A stretch of DNA of 64,000 nucleotides from NCBI RefSeq assembly GCF_013391475.1, contig NZ_JACBAZ010000002.1, positions 1 through 64,000 on the forward strand. The letters run 5' to 3'. The position numbers and the translations under genes are program-made. This stretch comes from Oceaniferula marina. GTDB lineage: Bacteria > Verrucomicrobiota > Verrucomicrobiia > Verrucomicrobiales > Akkermansiaceae. The notes beneath the pieces are model-generated. The model saw only the letters and a program-made list of their open reading frames with translations, was not told where the DNA came from and did not search any database. Below are positions 19,985-28,905 of this stretch, piece by piece (the first letter of the stretch is position 1; each line of letters starts with the position of its first letter).

Positions 19985-21394
19985 ATGAAAACACAACAAT
20001 CATCTCAATCACGACGCCGTTTTCTGAAAAACGCTACCGCTGCTGCAGCCATCACAGGTTTCCCCAGCATTTTAACCAGTAAGACGAAAGCCGCTGCAGC
20101 CTCAGCCAAACAACCCCTGCGGGTCGTCCAGGTCGGATGTGGCCGCATTGCCAAGGGCATGGATATCCCGGGCATACTCAGACACCCAAAGCTCGCCCGC
20201 ATCGTGGGCGTTTGCGACGTCGACAGCCAACGCACCGAATGGGCAAAACAGCAGGTTGAAAAATCATACAAAAAATCACTCGGTTCAGTTCCTGAGATCA
20301 CGATGAGTGGTGACTACAAAGAGTTGATTAAACGCGACGACGTCGATGCGGTTGTTATCAGCACACCCGATCACTGGCATGCGCAACCGGTGATCGAAGC
20401 CGCCCTCGCCGGAAAGCACATCTTTGTCCAAAAACCACTGACCATGACCATCGCCGAGGGGCGCCTGGCATCCGACATCGTCCGGGCGAACAAGCGGATC
20501 CTTCAGATTGGCTCCCAGCAACGCTCGACCGAGCAATTTCACCGCGCTTGCCAGCTGGTTCGGAATGGTAAAATCGGCAAAGTCCGCCGGATTCAAATCG
20601 GTCTGCCCATCGACCCGGCAGGAGGCAATGGCAAGGTTGTTCCCGTACCCGACAACCTCGATTACGAGCAGTGGCTTGGATGCACTCCAAACGTTCCTTA
20701 TGCGGTTGACCGTGTTCATATGCAGGGAGGATTCAGAACCCGCCCTGGCTGGCTGCGTCAGAACCAGTTCACCTGCGGCATGATTACGGGTTGGGGGTCC
20801 CACCACCTCGATATCGCGCATTGGGCGATGGATACCGAGCTTACAGGGCCAATTGCAGTTGATGCATCGGCGAAATGGCCAGGCGAAGACAGCTTCTGGG
20901 ATGTTCACGGCGAGTACAACGTTAAACTCAAGTATGCCAATGGCGTCGATATGGAAGTCAGCCACAAATTCACCAACGGTCTGAGGATCGAGGGGGATGA
21001 CGGCTGGATTTGGGTCAGCCGGGGCAGCTACAGCGCCACCAAGAGCGATCCGACTTCGGGGAAAAAGAGCAAAGCCTTTGACGCCAGCGACAAGAGCTGG
21101 GTGAACTCCGATCTCTCGAAAGATGATGTCCAACTGCACCGCAGTCCGAAGTGGGATCACCACCTCGACTGGCTGCAAGCCGTCAATGAAGGCAAAGACG
21201 CCGTCACCAACGTTGAAACCGGACACCGCTCCTGCTCAGCCTGTATGGTTTCCTGGATTGGCATGAAACTCGGCCGACCTCTGAAGTGGGACCCCGTCAA
21301 GGAACGCTTCGATGACGCCGAAGCCAATACCATGCTCGCTCGCGCCGAACGCGGCCCATACGGAGTGAAGCAATACGCCAATAAACTCAAATAA
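19985..21394 (+). CDS. Tat-exported Gfo/Idh/MocA family oxidoreductase
   Basis: The 469-residue protein starts at ATG 19985 with a twin-arginine signal (SRRRFLKNATAAAAITGFP). A Rossmann domain follows (VVQVGCGRIAKGMDIPGILRH and VGVCDVD), with the family segments STPDHWHAQPVIEAALAGKH and VQKPLTMT. The C-terminal domain contains GWGSHHLDIAHWAMD. Such Tat-exported members are common in Verrucomicrobia and Planctomycetes and use NAD(P) on sugars or related compounds. It heads a same-strand run with two more exported proteins. The substrate is unknown. Confidence 0.88.
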   Translation: MKTQQSSQSRRRFLKNATAAAAITGFPSILTSKTKAAAASAKQPLRVVQVGCGRIAKGMDIPGILRHPKLARIVGVCDVDSQRTEWAKQQVEKSYKKSLGSVPEITMSGDYKELIKRDDVDAVVISTPDHWHAQPVIEAALAGKHIFVQKPLTMTIAEGRLASDIVRANKRILQIGSQQRSTEQFHRACQLVRNGKIGKVRRIQIGLPIDPAGGNGKVVPVPDNLDYEQWLGCTPNVPYAVDRVHMQGGFRTRPGWLRQNQFTCGMITGWGSHHLDIAHWAMDTELTGPIAVDASAKWPGEDSFWDVHGEYNVKLKYANGVDMEVSHKFTNGLRIEGDDGWIWVSRGSYSATKSDPTSGKKSKAFDASDKSWVNSDLSKDDVQLHRSPKWDHHLDWLQAVNEGKDAVTNVETGHRSCSACMVSWIGMKLGRPLKWDPVKERFDDAEANTMLARAERGPYGVKQYANKLK

Positions 21395-21402
21395 CCCCAC
21401 TG

Positions 21403-22776
21403 ATGATGACATCACTCAGAAACACGATGGCCAGCCTCACCGTGGGGCTGGTAGCACTCGGTTCCGGGCCTCTACTTGCTGAAAAAGAGGCTCCCTTCCG
21501 GATCATGACGCTCGATCCAGGGCATTTTCACGCTGCCCTGGTACAAAAATCCATGTATCCGGAAATCAGCCCGGAGGTTCACGTCTACGCACCGGCCAGC
21601 CCGGATCTGGATCTGCACCTCGCGAGGATTGAAGGATTCAATCAACGCAGTGAGAACCCAACCCAGTGGAAAACCACCGTACACAAAAGCCAGGATAGTC
21701 TGGCGAGCATGCTCAAGGAAAAGTCCGGCAATCTCGTGGTTCTGGCAGGCGATAACTCGAAAAAAACCGACAACATTCTGGCATCTGTCCGCGCCGGCTT
21801 AAACGTCCTTGCGGACAAACCCATGGTCATCACCCCCGACGGTATGCAAAAGTTGCGGGAAGCCTTTCAGCTTGCCGAGAAAAACAATGTCCTGCTGTAC
21901 GACATCATGACGGAACGGCATGAAATCACCACCATGCTGCAACGTGAACTCTCGCAAATACCGGAACTCTACGGAAAGCAGGAAGCCGGAACACCGGAAA
22001 AGCCAGCCGTTACGAAAGAAAGCGTGCATCACTACTTTAAGTATGTGTCAGGCAAAGCTCTCAAGCGCCCACCATGGTTTTTCGATGTCAAAGCGGAAGG
22101 TGAAGGCATCGTCGATGTCACCACCCACTTGGTCGACCTGATTCAATGGGAGTGTTTTCCTAACCAAACACTCAAACAAGAACAAGTCAACATGCTCAAA
22201 GCCAGAACCTGGCCGACCGCGCTCAGCTTGGCCCAGTTCAGTAAAGCGACCGGCCTGGATAGCTTCCCCGCCTCACTCAACCCTTATCTGACGGATAAAA
22301 AAGTGCTGGAGGTCGATTGCAACGGAGAGATGATTTACACGCTGAATGGAGTTCATTGCAAAGTTTCGGTAATCTGGAATTTTGAAGCGCCCAAAGGAGC
22401 CAAAGACACCCATTACTCATTGATGCAGGGAAGCCAATGTGCGCTGGTCATTCGTCAAGGTGCCGAACAAGGGTACAAACCCAGCCTGTACATCGAACCC
22501 ACATCAAAGGAACAAAACTTACAAAGCCAGGTGGATGCCGCCATCGCCAAACTTCAAGGTCAATGGCCAGGCGTGAGCAGTAAAAAAACCAACACCGGAT
22601 GGCAGGTCATCATCCCCGATCAATATAAAATCGGTCATGAAGGACACTTTGCACAAGTCACTCAAAAATACCTCAAGTACCTGCAAGATGGAAAATTACC
22701 TGAATGGGAAGTTCCTAACATGCTAGTAAAATACCAAACCATCATGGATGCTTACACCATGAGTAGAAAAAAATAA
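21403..22776 (+). CDS. Exported Gfo/Idh/MocA-like protein, putative oxidoreductase C-terminal type
   Basis: The 457-residue product has a signal peptide (about residues 1-26, ending PLLAEK). Residues from RIMTLDPGHFHAALVQKSMYP look like a degenerate Rossmann start, with ADKPMVITPDGMQKL in the place of the EKP motif. The C-terminal part, DVTTHLVDLIQWECFP, matches proteins annotated as putative oxidoreductase C-terminal domain. It begins 9 bases after the preceding oxidoreductase gene and ends 4 bases before the next gene, so the three form an operon. The enzymatic substrate is unknown. Confidence 0.75.
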   Translation: MMTSLRNTMASLTVGLVALGSGPLLAEKEAPFRIMTLDPGHFHAALVQKSMYPEISPEVHVYAPASPDLDLHLARIEGFNQRSENPTQWKTTVHKSQDSLASMLKEKSGNLVVLAGDNSKKTDNILASVRAGLNVLADKPMVITPDGMQKLREAFQLAEKNNVLLYDIMTERHEITTMLQRELSQIPELYGKQEAGTPEKPAVTKESVHHYFKYVSGKALKRPPWFFDVKAEGEGIVDVTTHLVDLIQWECFPNQTLKQEQVNMLKARTWPTALSLAQFSKATGLDSFPASLNPYLTDKKVLEVDCNGEMIYTLNGVHCKVSVIWNFEAPKGAKDTHYSLMQGSQCALVIRQGAEQGYKPSLYIEPTSKEQNLQSQVDAAIAKLQGQWPGVSSKKTNTGWQVIIPDQYKIGHEGHFAQVTQKYLKYLQDGKLPEWEVPNMLVKYQTIMDAYTMSRKK

Positions 22777-22780
22777 TACG

Positions 22781-23761
22781 ATGCGATCTTCATCATGGTC
22801 ACCACTCCTGTTAGCCGTTGGAACACTCACCGGTCATGCTCAATTTGAGGCCAGTCAGGCACAAGGAAAGATAGAAATTAGAGATCGGGGAAAGGTTGTC
22901 CTCGCTTGGCAATATGAACCGATTCAGCAGGCCAAAGGCGGAGCTAAGTTTGCAGGAAGTGCTTTTCTGCACCCGATCACAACGCCAGCAGGTTTCGAGC
23001 TAACACGTATTCAGCCAGGAGATCATTTGCATCACTTTGGTCTTTGGTGGCCATGGAAGATGGTTCAGGTTCAGGGGAAAAAATACAACACCTGGGAGAT
23101 CCAACAAAAACAGGGAAGACATCGATGTGTTCAAGCCGGCATTCTGAATCAATCGGCTAACAAGGTCAGTATTTCATTTGAGAACCATAGTGAAATCAAC
23201 ACCGCGGCAAAAGGCAAAGCAGCTTCCTATCAGCCAGTTATTAAAGAAACAGGAAACTTGACCATTCAACGTCAAGCTGGTGATAGCTACATCATTGACA
23301 TTCGCTTAAACCAGAAACCGATTCAAGGGTCCCAGACAAGCATCGCCCAGTATCGCTACAGCGGGTTTTCATGGCGGGGAACCGCCGCATGGAACAAAAC
23401 CAACAGCACCCTGCTAAGTAGTGGTGGTCACAAGCGTGATCAGGCCAACGGCACCACAGCAACATGGGCCATGGTCTATGGTGACACGGAAATTCATAAG
23501 CAGGCTGGCAAAGCCACCATGTTGATTATGAGTGCTGCGAAAAAGCTAAACCACGCGGAAGAGCGCCTCCGTGTTTGGGATTCCAAAGCACACAACGGTG
23601 CTCCCTTTATCAACTTCAACCCCGTGATGAAACAACCCGCAAGCTTTGACGCCAATAACAGCCCGGTTCGCAGCAGGCACTATCGCATCATTGTGGCAGA
23701 CAAGGTCATCACACCAGATGAAGCAAACCAATACTGGGCTCAGTGGAAATTACTTCACTGA
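22781..23761 (+). CDS. DUF6807 (PmoA-like) exported protein
   Basis: The 326-residue protein has a signal-like N-terminus and the DUF6807 pattern: FLHPITTPAGFELTRIQPGDHLHHFGLWWPWKMV near residues 65-90 and a later RYSGFSWRG. This family is annotated PmoA by weak resemblance to methane monooxygenase subunit A, but it occurs in sugar-degradation loci and is unlikely to oxidise methane. It is the third gene of the operon starting at 19985, and its end overlaps the convergent ThuA gene by 12 bases. Confidence 0.75.
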   Translation: MRSSSWSPLLLAVGTLTGHAQFEASQAQGKIEIRDRGKVVLAWQYEPIQQAKGGAKFAGSAFLHPITTPAGFELTRIQPGDHLHHFGLWWPWKMVQVQGKKYNTWEIQQKQGRHRCVQAGILNQSANKVSISFENHSEINTAAKGKAASYQPVIKETGNLTIQRQAGDSYIIDIRLNQKPIQGSQTSIAQYRYSGFSWRGTAAWNKTNSTLLSSGGHKRDQANGTTATWAMVYGDTEIHKQAGKATMLIMSAAKKLNHAEERLRVWDSKAHNGAPFINFNPVMKQPASFDANNSPVRSRHYRIIVADKVITPDEANQYWAQWKLLH

Positions 23762-24709
23762 ATCGTCAACTTTCAAGTCACCTAACACATATTGGATTCC
23801 ATCCAGATAGAACTCAAGCATGCGACTGCTTTGATAGCTTTCCGGCTGATGCGAAGGTGAAACATAAAACACGCGACCTTTGCCGTGCTTTTTAATCCAT
23901 GAAACGTAGCGCCTGTCACCTTTCATGATCTTCTTAGCACCTTCATCCAGCTTGGACACATCCATTTCAAGTAAAGGTCTGAAGTTTTTATCTTCATATG
24001 CGCGATTGAATAGATAGGGCTCGTCCACGTGGATAAATTTCTCACCGCGAAATGCCTTCAAGAGTGCGTGATCTGGCTCCACGGGAGATAAGGTGATCCA
24101 CTGTCGTTTCGGATGACGAACAAAACTTGCTCCTAACATATCACCAAAAGAATCTGATTTATTCATAAACACAACCGCACCATGAATGGCCATCAGACCT
24201 TTACCTTCCGCAACAAAGTTCATTAAAGCCGTTTCGAGTTCTTTGGCCCGAGCCAACTGTTGTTCTTTGTTTAATGATGAATCTTTTGCCAAAGCATCGA
24301 TAAACAAATTACGCTCTGGCCGTTTCGTACAAGTATTGTTCAACACAATGGCATCAAACTGCTTCAACGATTTGGCATCGAACATCTGTACATCATCGGT
24401 ATGAACCACCTCAAACGCTCCCGTCGTGGACAAGACATTGATGACCTCCTTTACATGAGGAATGACTTTGTGACAAAACCCGGTCGCAAGGGAACACATC
24501 AAAACCTTACGCTTTTTCTCCGGTTTTACCCGGGCTTTAGTCGGTGCCAGCTTCTGTATTTTTCCCACCCATTCCGCGTCAGGAGCTTGGATATCCAGGT
24601 TGGCAGCTGGCGTTTTTTCAACAGCAGCCAAGGGGATGGGCAAAAGCAATCCTGCTAGCAATAAGCACTGGATGGATCTACGTGTTGTTCGTCTGTGAAG
24701 CTTTGACAT
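23750..24709 (-). CDS. ThuA-domain exported protein
   Basis: The 319-residue protein carries a signal peptide (RRSIQCLLLAGLLLPIPLAAV) and a ThuA-like class I glutamine-amidotransferase fold: KVLMCSLATGFCHKVIPHVKEV, FDAIVLNNTC, GKGLMAIHGAVVF and the final GRVFYVSPSHQPE. ThuA proteins are linked to trehalose and other sugar use. Its convergent neighbour and the Gfo/Idh/MocA genes suggest one sugar-handling locus. Codon 4 (24709) is the better start. Confidence 0.82.
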   Translation of the reverse strand: MSKLHRRTTRRSIQCLLLAGLLLPIPLAAVEKTPAANLDIQAPDAEWVGKIQKLAPTKARVKPEKKRKVLMCSLATGFCHKVIPHVKEVINVLSTTGAFEVVHTDDVQMFDAKSLKQFDAIVLNNTCTKRPERNLFIDALAKDSSLNKEQQLARAKELETALMNFVAEGKGLMAIHGAVVFMNKSDSFGDMLGASFVRHPKRQWITLSPVEPDHALLKAFRGEKFIHVDEPYLFNRAYEDKNFRPLLEMDVSKLDEGAKKIMKGDRRYVSWIKKHGKGRVFYVSPSHQPESYQSSRMLEFYLDGIQYVLGDLKVDDSVK

Positions 24710-24789
24710 ACCGATCATTACGCATCAAACTCCCAATATTATTCCTTTCGGTCAAAAATCAGGTCATCATATCCAAATGTGAACGAAAA

Positions 24790-25812
24790 TCAGCTGACTA
24801 CTTTAGCACGCAGTAACACATCATCGCCGATACGTTCAAATCGTTGATCCGATAATTCAAGTGACCCCAAACCAGCCTCAAAACCCAGATCAGGGCCGCC
24901 AGTGAGCATCGGCGCATAAAAAACAAACAGTTCGTCCACCAAAAATTCCCGTAAAAAGGAAGACACGAGCCTTCCTCCGGCTTCCAATAAAACCGTCTGG
25001 CAGCCAAGATCGGCTAATTGCCTTAAAGCATCCTGTGGGTTGCCGCCTTCGTGAACCAGTGTTCTCGATTGAAACGTATCAGTAAACATCTTGTGCTTGC
25101 TTGGAAGATCACTCGCTTTACCGCGCGTCATCACCATGCGCCATGGCTGATCTTTTGGTGGTAAACTCGGGCTTCTCAAGGTCAAAGACGGGTTATCAAC
25201 CCGAAATGTCCTTCCTCCGGTAATAATAGCATCACACTCAAAACGAATCCGCTGCACCCGCTCTCTGGATTCAGGTGAGGTCAACCACTGCCCTTCACCC
25301 GGAGGTCGGGTGACTCTTCCATCAAGGCTAAGCGCAGATTTCAGAATCACCCAAGGCAAACCGGTTCGCTGGACCTTGGCAAACCCACGGATCAAATCCT
25401 CACAAGCTGAGGCAAGCACTTCCGAACAGACATCCACACCGGCCGCTTCAAGAATACTCTTAGCAACACCGCGATGTTGAGGATTGGGGTCTTCAGCTCC
25501 ATAAACCACCCGGGAAATCCCCGTATCCAGTATGCCCTGCGTACAAGGCGGTGTTTTTCCATGACTCGAACAAGGCTCCAAGGTCACATAAATGGTAGAT
25601 CCCCGCAGGGCTTGCACACCATATGTCGCCGTAACAGCAGCAATCGCCTCTCGCTCCGCGTGGGGTAAGCCCGCTTTGTGATGCCAACCTTTACCCAGTA
25701 ATAACCCGTCTTTGACAATAACAGCTCCTACCGCCGGATTAGGTGAGGTCAAACCAACACCACATCGAGCCTCTTCAATCGCAAGCTGCATCCATGATTC
25801 GTCACCCTCCAT
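24790..25812 (-). CDS. ribD: Bifunctional riboflavin deaminase/reductase
   Basis: RibD carries out two steps of riboflavin synthesis: deamination of the diaminopyrimidine and reduction of its ribosyl group. The 340-residue product has the N-terminal zinc deaminase (PNPAVGAVIV, HAERE, PCSSHGKTPPC) and the C-terminal reductase from about residue 145 (VILKSALSLDGRV, SPESRERVQRIRFECDAIITGGRTF, LLEAGGRLVSSFLREFLVDEL). Length is a little short but complete. The start faces the spacer with the DnaA boxes. No FMN riboswitch was recognised upstream. Confidence 0.94.
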   Translation of the reverse strand: MEGDESWMQLAIEEARCGVGLTSPNPAVGAVIVKDGLLLGKGWHHKAGLPHAEREAIAAVTATYGVQALRGSTIYVTLEPCSSHGKTPPCTQGILDTGISRVVYGAEDPNPQHRGVAKSILEAAGVDVCSEVLASACEDLIRGFAKVQRTGLPWVILKSALSLDGRVTRPPGEGQWLTSPESRERVQRIRFECDAIITGGRTFRVDNPSLTLRSPSLPPKDQPWRMVMTRGKASDLPSKHKMFTDTFQSRTLVHEGGNPQDALRQLADLGCQTVLLEAGGRLVSSFLREFLVDELFVFYAPMLTGGPDLGFEAGLGSLELSDQRFERIGDDVLLRAKVVS

Positions 25813-26288
25813 ACGGAGCAGAGCCTACTCCATAAATCCAAGCCGGATCAAACATCAAGTGACTCGTTCCAACACAAAAAATGAGATGTGAGTAAGGTTG
25901 CCCTCATTGTGAATAAACTGTGAACTCTCTGTGTTCAGATAATTAAGATTCCTAAAACACCCAATCTTACAGAGACCTATCCCGCATAAACTCACAACTT
26001 ATTCTTCACGTGGAACAGTTGTAAAATCAACGTGAAACACAAGTTTGGTCGACTTATTCACATACAGAAGAAGAAGAATTTATTTAAATTTAAATGAAGA
26101 AATCATCATACTCGTGAATAACAACAACACTCATGAAACAAGAACCATCAGGAACAGACGGGAGATGTATGATAGGTTCTGACGACAAAGAACCAAGGAT
26201 AGAAAAGCAATGATTTTTGACTCGCTGCTTGACCTTCGGTAGTTGATATGGAGTTATATCGCCATCCGTTTAACTACAGAGACATACC
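25813..26288. other. Candidate replication origin (oriC)
   Basis: This is a 476-bp AT-rich spacer between ribD and the PUR-like gene. It holds two exact DnaA boxes: TTATTCACA at 26054-26062, and on the other strand TGTGAATAA at 25908-25916. A one-mismatch box CGTGAATAA lies at 26113-26121. An AT-only run at 26077-26095 could serve as the unwinding element. A half-matching parS-like CACGTGGAACA is at 26007-26017. The plus strand turns from C-rich to G-rich across this point. The rpmH-rnpA-yidD-yidC cluster lies 3-6 kb to the right. dnaA is not in the window. Confidence 0.7.
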
Positions 26289-26495
26289 ATGAGGAATAAC
26301 GATCGACTGCATACCGAGAAAATTATCGCAGACCGTAAGACATTTTATCTGGATTTATTGGAAAATGCACGAGGCAAGGTGATTAAAATCACAGAAGATG
26401 TTTCTGGAAACCGTGACACCATCATGGTCCCCGCTGAGATCCTTAACGACTTTATCGAAGCCTTGACCGATATCCAAGAGACGGCCTCCGAGTAA
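26289..26495 (+). CDS. PUR-like DNA/RNA-binding protein (DUF3276 type)
   Basis: The 68-residue protein reads EKIIADRKTFYLDLLENARGKVIKITEDVSGNRDTIMVP, which matches the PUR-alpha-like single repeat found in small bacterial proteins of this kind. Such proteins bind single-stranded nucleic acid. It lies directly beside the candidate origin, an intriguing place for a strand-binding protein, but a link to replication is inference. A MITE-like element follows 64 bases after its stop. Confidence 0.7.
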   Translation: MRNNDRLHTEKIIADRKTFYLDLLENARGKVIKITEDVSGNRDTIMVPAEILNDFIEALTDIQETASE

Positions 26496-26559
26496 GGAGT
26501 TCGTTTTAATTCTTTTTTGTCAGCCCTTGTTCCGCTGACAACGTTCGCTGATGAGCTTT

Positions 26560-26820
26560 ATACCATTTGATCAGTTAAATTGACTGAATGGCACTGAAGG
26601 TTTTCGATTTTAACTAGGCGCAAGGAAGGCGCATAGCGGGCTATGCAACAACCAAGCGGAGCGAGATAGCCAATCCCGCAGGGTGCGAGCGGCGGCGAGC
26701 AGCAAATGCGTAACAACGGTAAAATCTAAAAGATTCAGTGCCCCCTTGCCGTTCAGCTTGCTGACTGACTTATCATCCTAAACGCAAACCATTCTGCCAA
26801 TTTAACTGGGAGAACGGTAT
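26560..26820 (-). mobile_element. MITE-like element, copy 2 (261 bp)
   Basis: Read on the minus strand this is the same element as 6515-6721, with near-identical ends and interior including GACTGACTTATCATC and GTTGTTACGC. It carries about 50 extra bases near its middle, beside the GCATAGCGGGCTATGC hairpin. The outer end reaches the stop codon of the thioesterase gene, whose TAA (26820-26822) starts at the element's last base. Confidence 0.75.
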
Positions 26821-27233
26821 TAGAGCTCGGAGGACCATTGTTCCGCCCATTCGCGTGGCAGGCGCTGAGGACGCCCTGCTGGCATTTGCACGCACGCCAG
26901 AGCTTGGCGGCAGGTAATCAATGGCTGAGTCTCTCCTTCGCGGCACATCGTGAATTCAACCCAGAAGCGGGCCCGTTCAAGGGATGCCAGACTACCGTGG
27001 ATGACCAGATGGTCGCCGAGTTTGGCAGGACGTCGGTAATCAATTTCTGTGCGAACGACAACAGGGAAGAGTTGGGTTTCAGCCATGCTGGCAAGATCCA
27101 TGCCCATACTGGCTGCCAGACGTGTCCGGCAGGTCTCAATCATGCGAAGGTAGGCAATATTGTGTACGACACCCCCACAATCGGTGTCAAAAAACATTAC
27201 TTCTTCATGGGTGGTCATTTCGGGTTTGGACAT
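26820..27233 (-). CDS. Hot-dog fold acyl-CoA thioesterase, YbgC type
   Basis: The 137-residue product (from the ATG at 27233) shows the YbgC/4-hydroxybenzoyl-CoA thioesterase active-site segment FFDTDCGGVVHNIAYLRMIE, with the catalytic Asp in DTD. Beta strands VRTEIDYRRPAKLGD and ARFWVEFTM follow. YbgC proteins hydrolyse acyl-CoA and associate with the Tol-Pal system. The frame is open to 27395, but that would run into the divergent PIN gene, so a later Met is preferred. The element at 26560-26820 abuts the 3' end. Confidence 0.88.
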   Translation of the reverse strand: MSKPEMTTHEEVMFFDTDCGGVVHNIAYLRMIETCRTRLAASMGMDLASMAETQLFPVVVRTEIDYRRPAKLGDHLVIHGSLASLERARFWVEFTMCREGETQPLITCRQALACVQMPAGRPQRLPREWAEQWSSEL

Positions 27234-27376
27234 GAACAGAAGAGTCATGAAATGTATATCCGGAGTCAAGAAGGGATGCGCGCTTTTCCAGTAGGGAAGC
27301 AGAAGCTGCGGAGTGCAGCCGATGATTGAAATAGTTTCGCTTGTTTGCTGATTGATTGTAGGGCATTTTAATCGGC

Positions 27377-28429
27377 ATGCGCAAAAAACCGGCATTACGA
27401 TCAGTGAATATTGCCCGATTGGTATACTTGCTAATTTGTGAGTTAGCCGGTGCGGCCATTGCCAATTATGTCGGGGATGCCGATAAAATTTGGATTGGTA
27501 TTGTTGGAGGACTGGTTGTGGCCGGCTTTTTCATCTTAATCGAATCCATGACCAAAAAATTCACCTTGCGTGGTTTTTCCAATGCGGCCATCGGATTGAT
27601 GATTGGTGTTTTTTGTGCCTGGTTGTTATCGCGGGGAATTGTATCTTTGTTGGAGTCGACACTAACGGGAAGGTTTCAATATATTGATGTTCTAACCATG
27701 AGTGTGAATGCCAGTTTGTATGCCAGTCTTGGTTTTTTGGGATCAGTATTGGCCTTGAGAAGTGGTGGCGATGATTTTTCACTCTTGATTCCTTACGTTC
27801 GTTTCCACAAGGAGTCGACTCCGGGACCTCCCTTGCTCATGGATGCCCATGTGATCGCAGACAGTCGATTGTATGGTATTTTGCATGCTGGTTTCATCGA
27901 GGGCAACCTGGTGATTCCTCGCTTTGTGTTGGAGGAGTTACACATCATGGCGAATTCACCGTCAACAGCACGTCGGGCCCGTGGTCAGCGCGGTTTGGAG
28001 ACATTGGAAAAAATTCAAGCCAGCGATAAATTGCGCATCACGATTCATGATTCCGATGGCTCTGAGGCGGCGGACACTCATGATGCCCGCCTGATGCATA
28101 CCTGCCGACTCTTGTCTGCTCGCTTGTTGACGACGGATGAAAATCTGACGAAAGCAGCGCGGTTGCAAGGGATTACAGTCTTGAACATCAACGACTTGAA
28201 TCAGGCCCTCAAGCCGAAGGTTGCAGTTGGTGAACGTATTCGTTTACCTTTGGTTCGGACGGGCCGGGACGAACATCAGGCGGTTGGCTATTTACCGGAC
28301 GGTTCGATGATTGTGGTAAACAATGCGGTCAATAAAATCAACACAACCCAGGATGTGGTGGTGATCAGCACCTTGGAAACCGGTGGAGGAACCATGGTCT
28401 TTGCTGAGCTGTTTGAACAAGATGAATAG
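27377..28429 (+). CDS. YacL-like membrane PIN-TRAM ribonuclease-type protein
   Basis: The 350-residue protein has four N-terminal membrane segments (about residues 10-125), a PIN domain from LLMDAHVIADSRLYG with acidic residues and the later LLTTDENLTKAARLQGI, and a C-terminal TRAM-like domain (GERIRLPLVRTGRDEHQAVGYL). This is the arrangement of YacL. PIN domains are metal-dependent ribonucleases; the target is unknown. It diverges from the thioesterase gene. Confidence 0.88.
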   Translation: MRKKPALRSVNIARLVYLLICELAGAAIANYVGDADKIWIGIVGGLVVAGFFILIESMTKKFTLRGFSNAAIGLMIGVFCAWLLSRGIVSLLESTLTGRFQYIDVLTMSVNASLYASLGFLGSVLALRSGGDDFSLLIPYVRFHKESTPGPPLLMDAHVIADSRLYGILHAGFIEGNLVIPRFVLEELHIMANSPSTARRARGQRGLETLEKIQASDKLRITIHDSDGSEAADTHDARLMHTCRLLSARLLTTDENLTKAARLQGITVLNINDLNQALKPKVAVGERIRLPLVRTGRDEHQAVGYLPDGSMIVVNNAVNKINTTQDVVVISTLETGGGTMVFAELFEQDE

Positions 28430-28549
28430 GGCTTCCTAGTCCAGGATATGGATCGATCGGGTGGATAGTGGCCACTCGAAACTGGGGGTTTGTTGTCTAC
28501 ACTTGGTGGATGAACTTTGATGGGTTCAACTAAAGTTAGACCAAGTAGT

Positions 28550-28728
28550 AAAACAGACGGGACGATAGCCGAGATGAATGAGTTCTTTGGCAAGGCGCGA
28601 CGAAAGAATGGTGCGGGCACCATGACTAAGGAGAAACAAAGCCAAAGGAGTCATTCATCCGGAACTCTCATGGATCACGCAGTGCTTTTCCACATACCTC
28701 AACAACGATCAATCGTCTCGTCTGTTTT
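28550..28728. repeat. Large imperfect palindrome between yacL-like gene and yidC
   Basis: An extended dyad is centred on ATGGTGCGGGCACCAT at 28608-28623. On the left are AACAGACGGGACGAT and CCGAGATGAATGAGTTCTTTGG. On the right are GCCAAAGGAGTCATTCATCC and ATCGTCTCGTCTGTTTT, the complementary order, with about 50 extra bases in the right arm. The 130-codon open frame at 28517-28909 crosses the palindrome, has no domain and is rejected as a gene. The structure looks like a mobile palindromic repeat or a decayed hairpin element. Nothing else was seen in 28430-28905 apart from the terminator. Confidence 0.6.
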
Positions 28729-28842
28729 GCGGAGTGGTATAAGACCTCCCGATTTGCTAGGTAGCTTTTTGATCCATGGGAGAGCCGTACCAGAGAGAGT
28801 CAGTATACGGTGGTTGAAATCAGGAACGGGTATCATGCAAAA

Positions 28843-28874
28843 CACCCGTAAGCGGGGGTGTCCGATTACGGGTG
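28843..28874 (-). terminator. Terminator after yidC
   Basis: A perfect 9-bp stem CACCCGTAA/TTACGGGTG encloses a 14-base loop and is followed on the minus strand by TTTT. It begins 32 bases after the yidC stop and closes the rpmH-rnpA-yidD-yidC unit. Confidence 0.75.
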
Positions 28875-28905
28875 CTTGGAGTGATGATTTTAATCAACGG
28901 TGGAT

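Noticed and set aside
20285-21226. 313-codon frame opposite the Gfo/Idh/MocA gene
   Set aside because: Antisense to a clear gene, no domain.
27234-27395. Longer thioesterase start at 27395
   Set aside because: Would overlap the divergent PIN gene and add a non-conserved extension.
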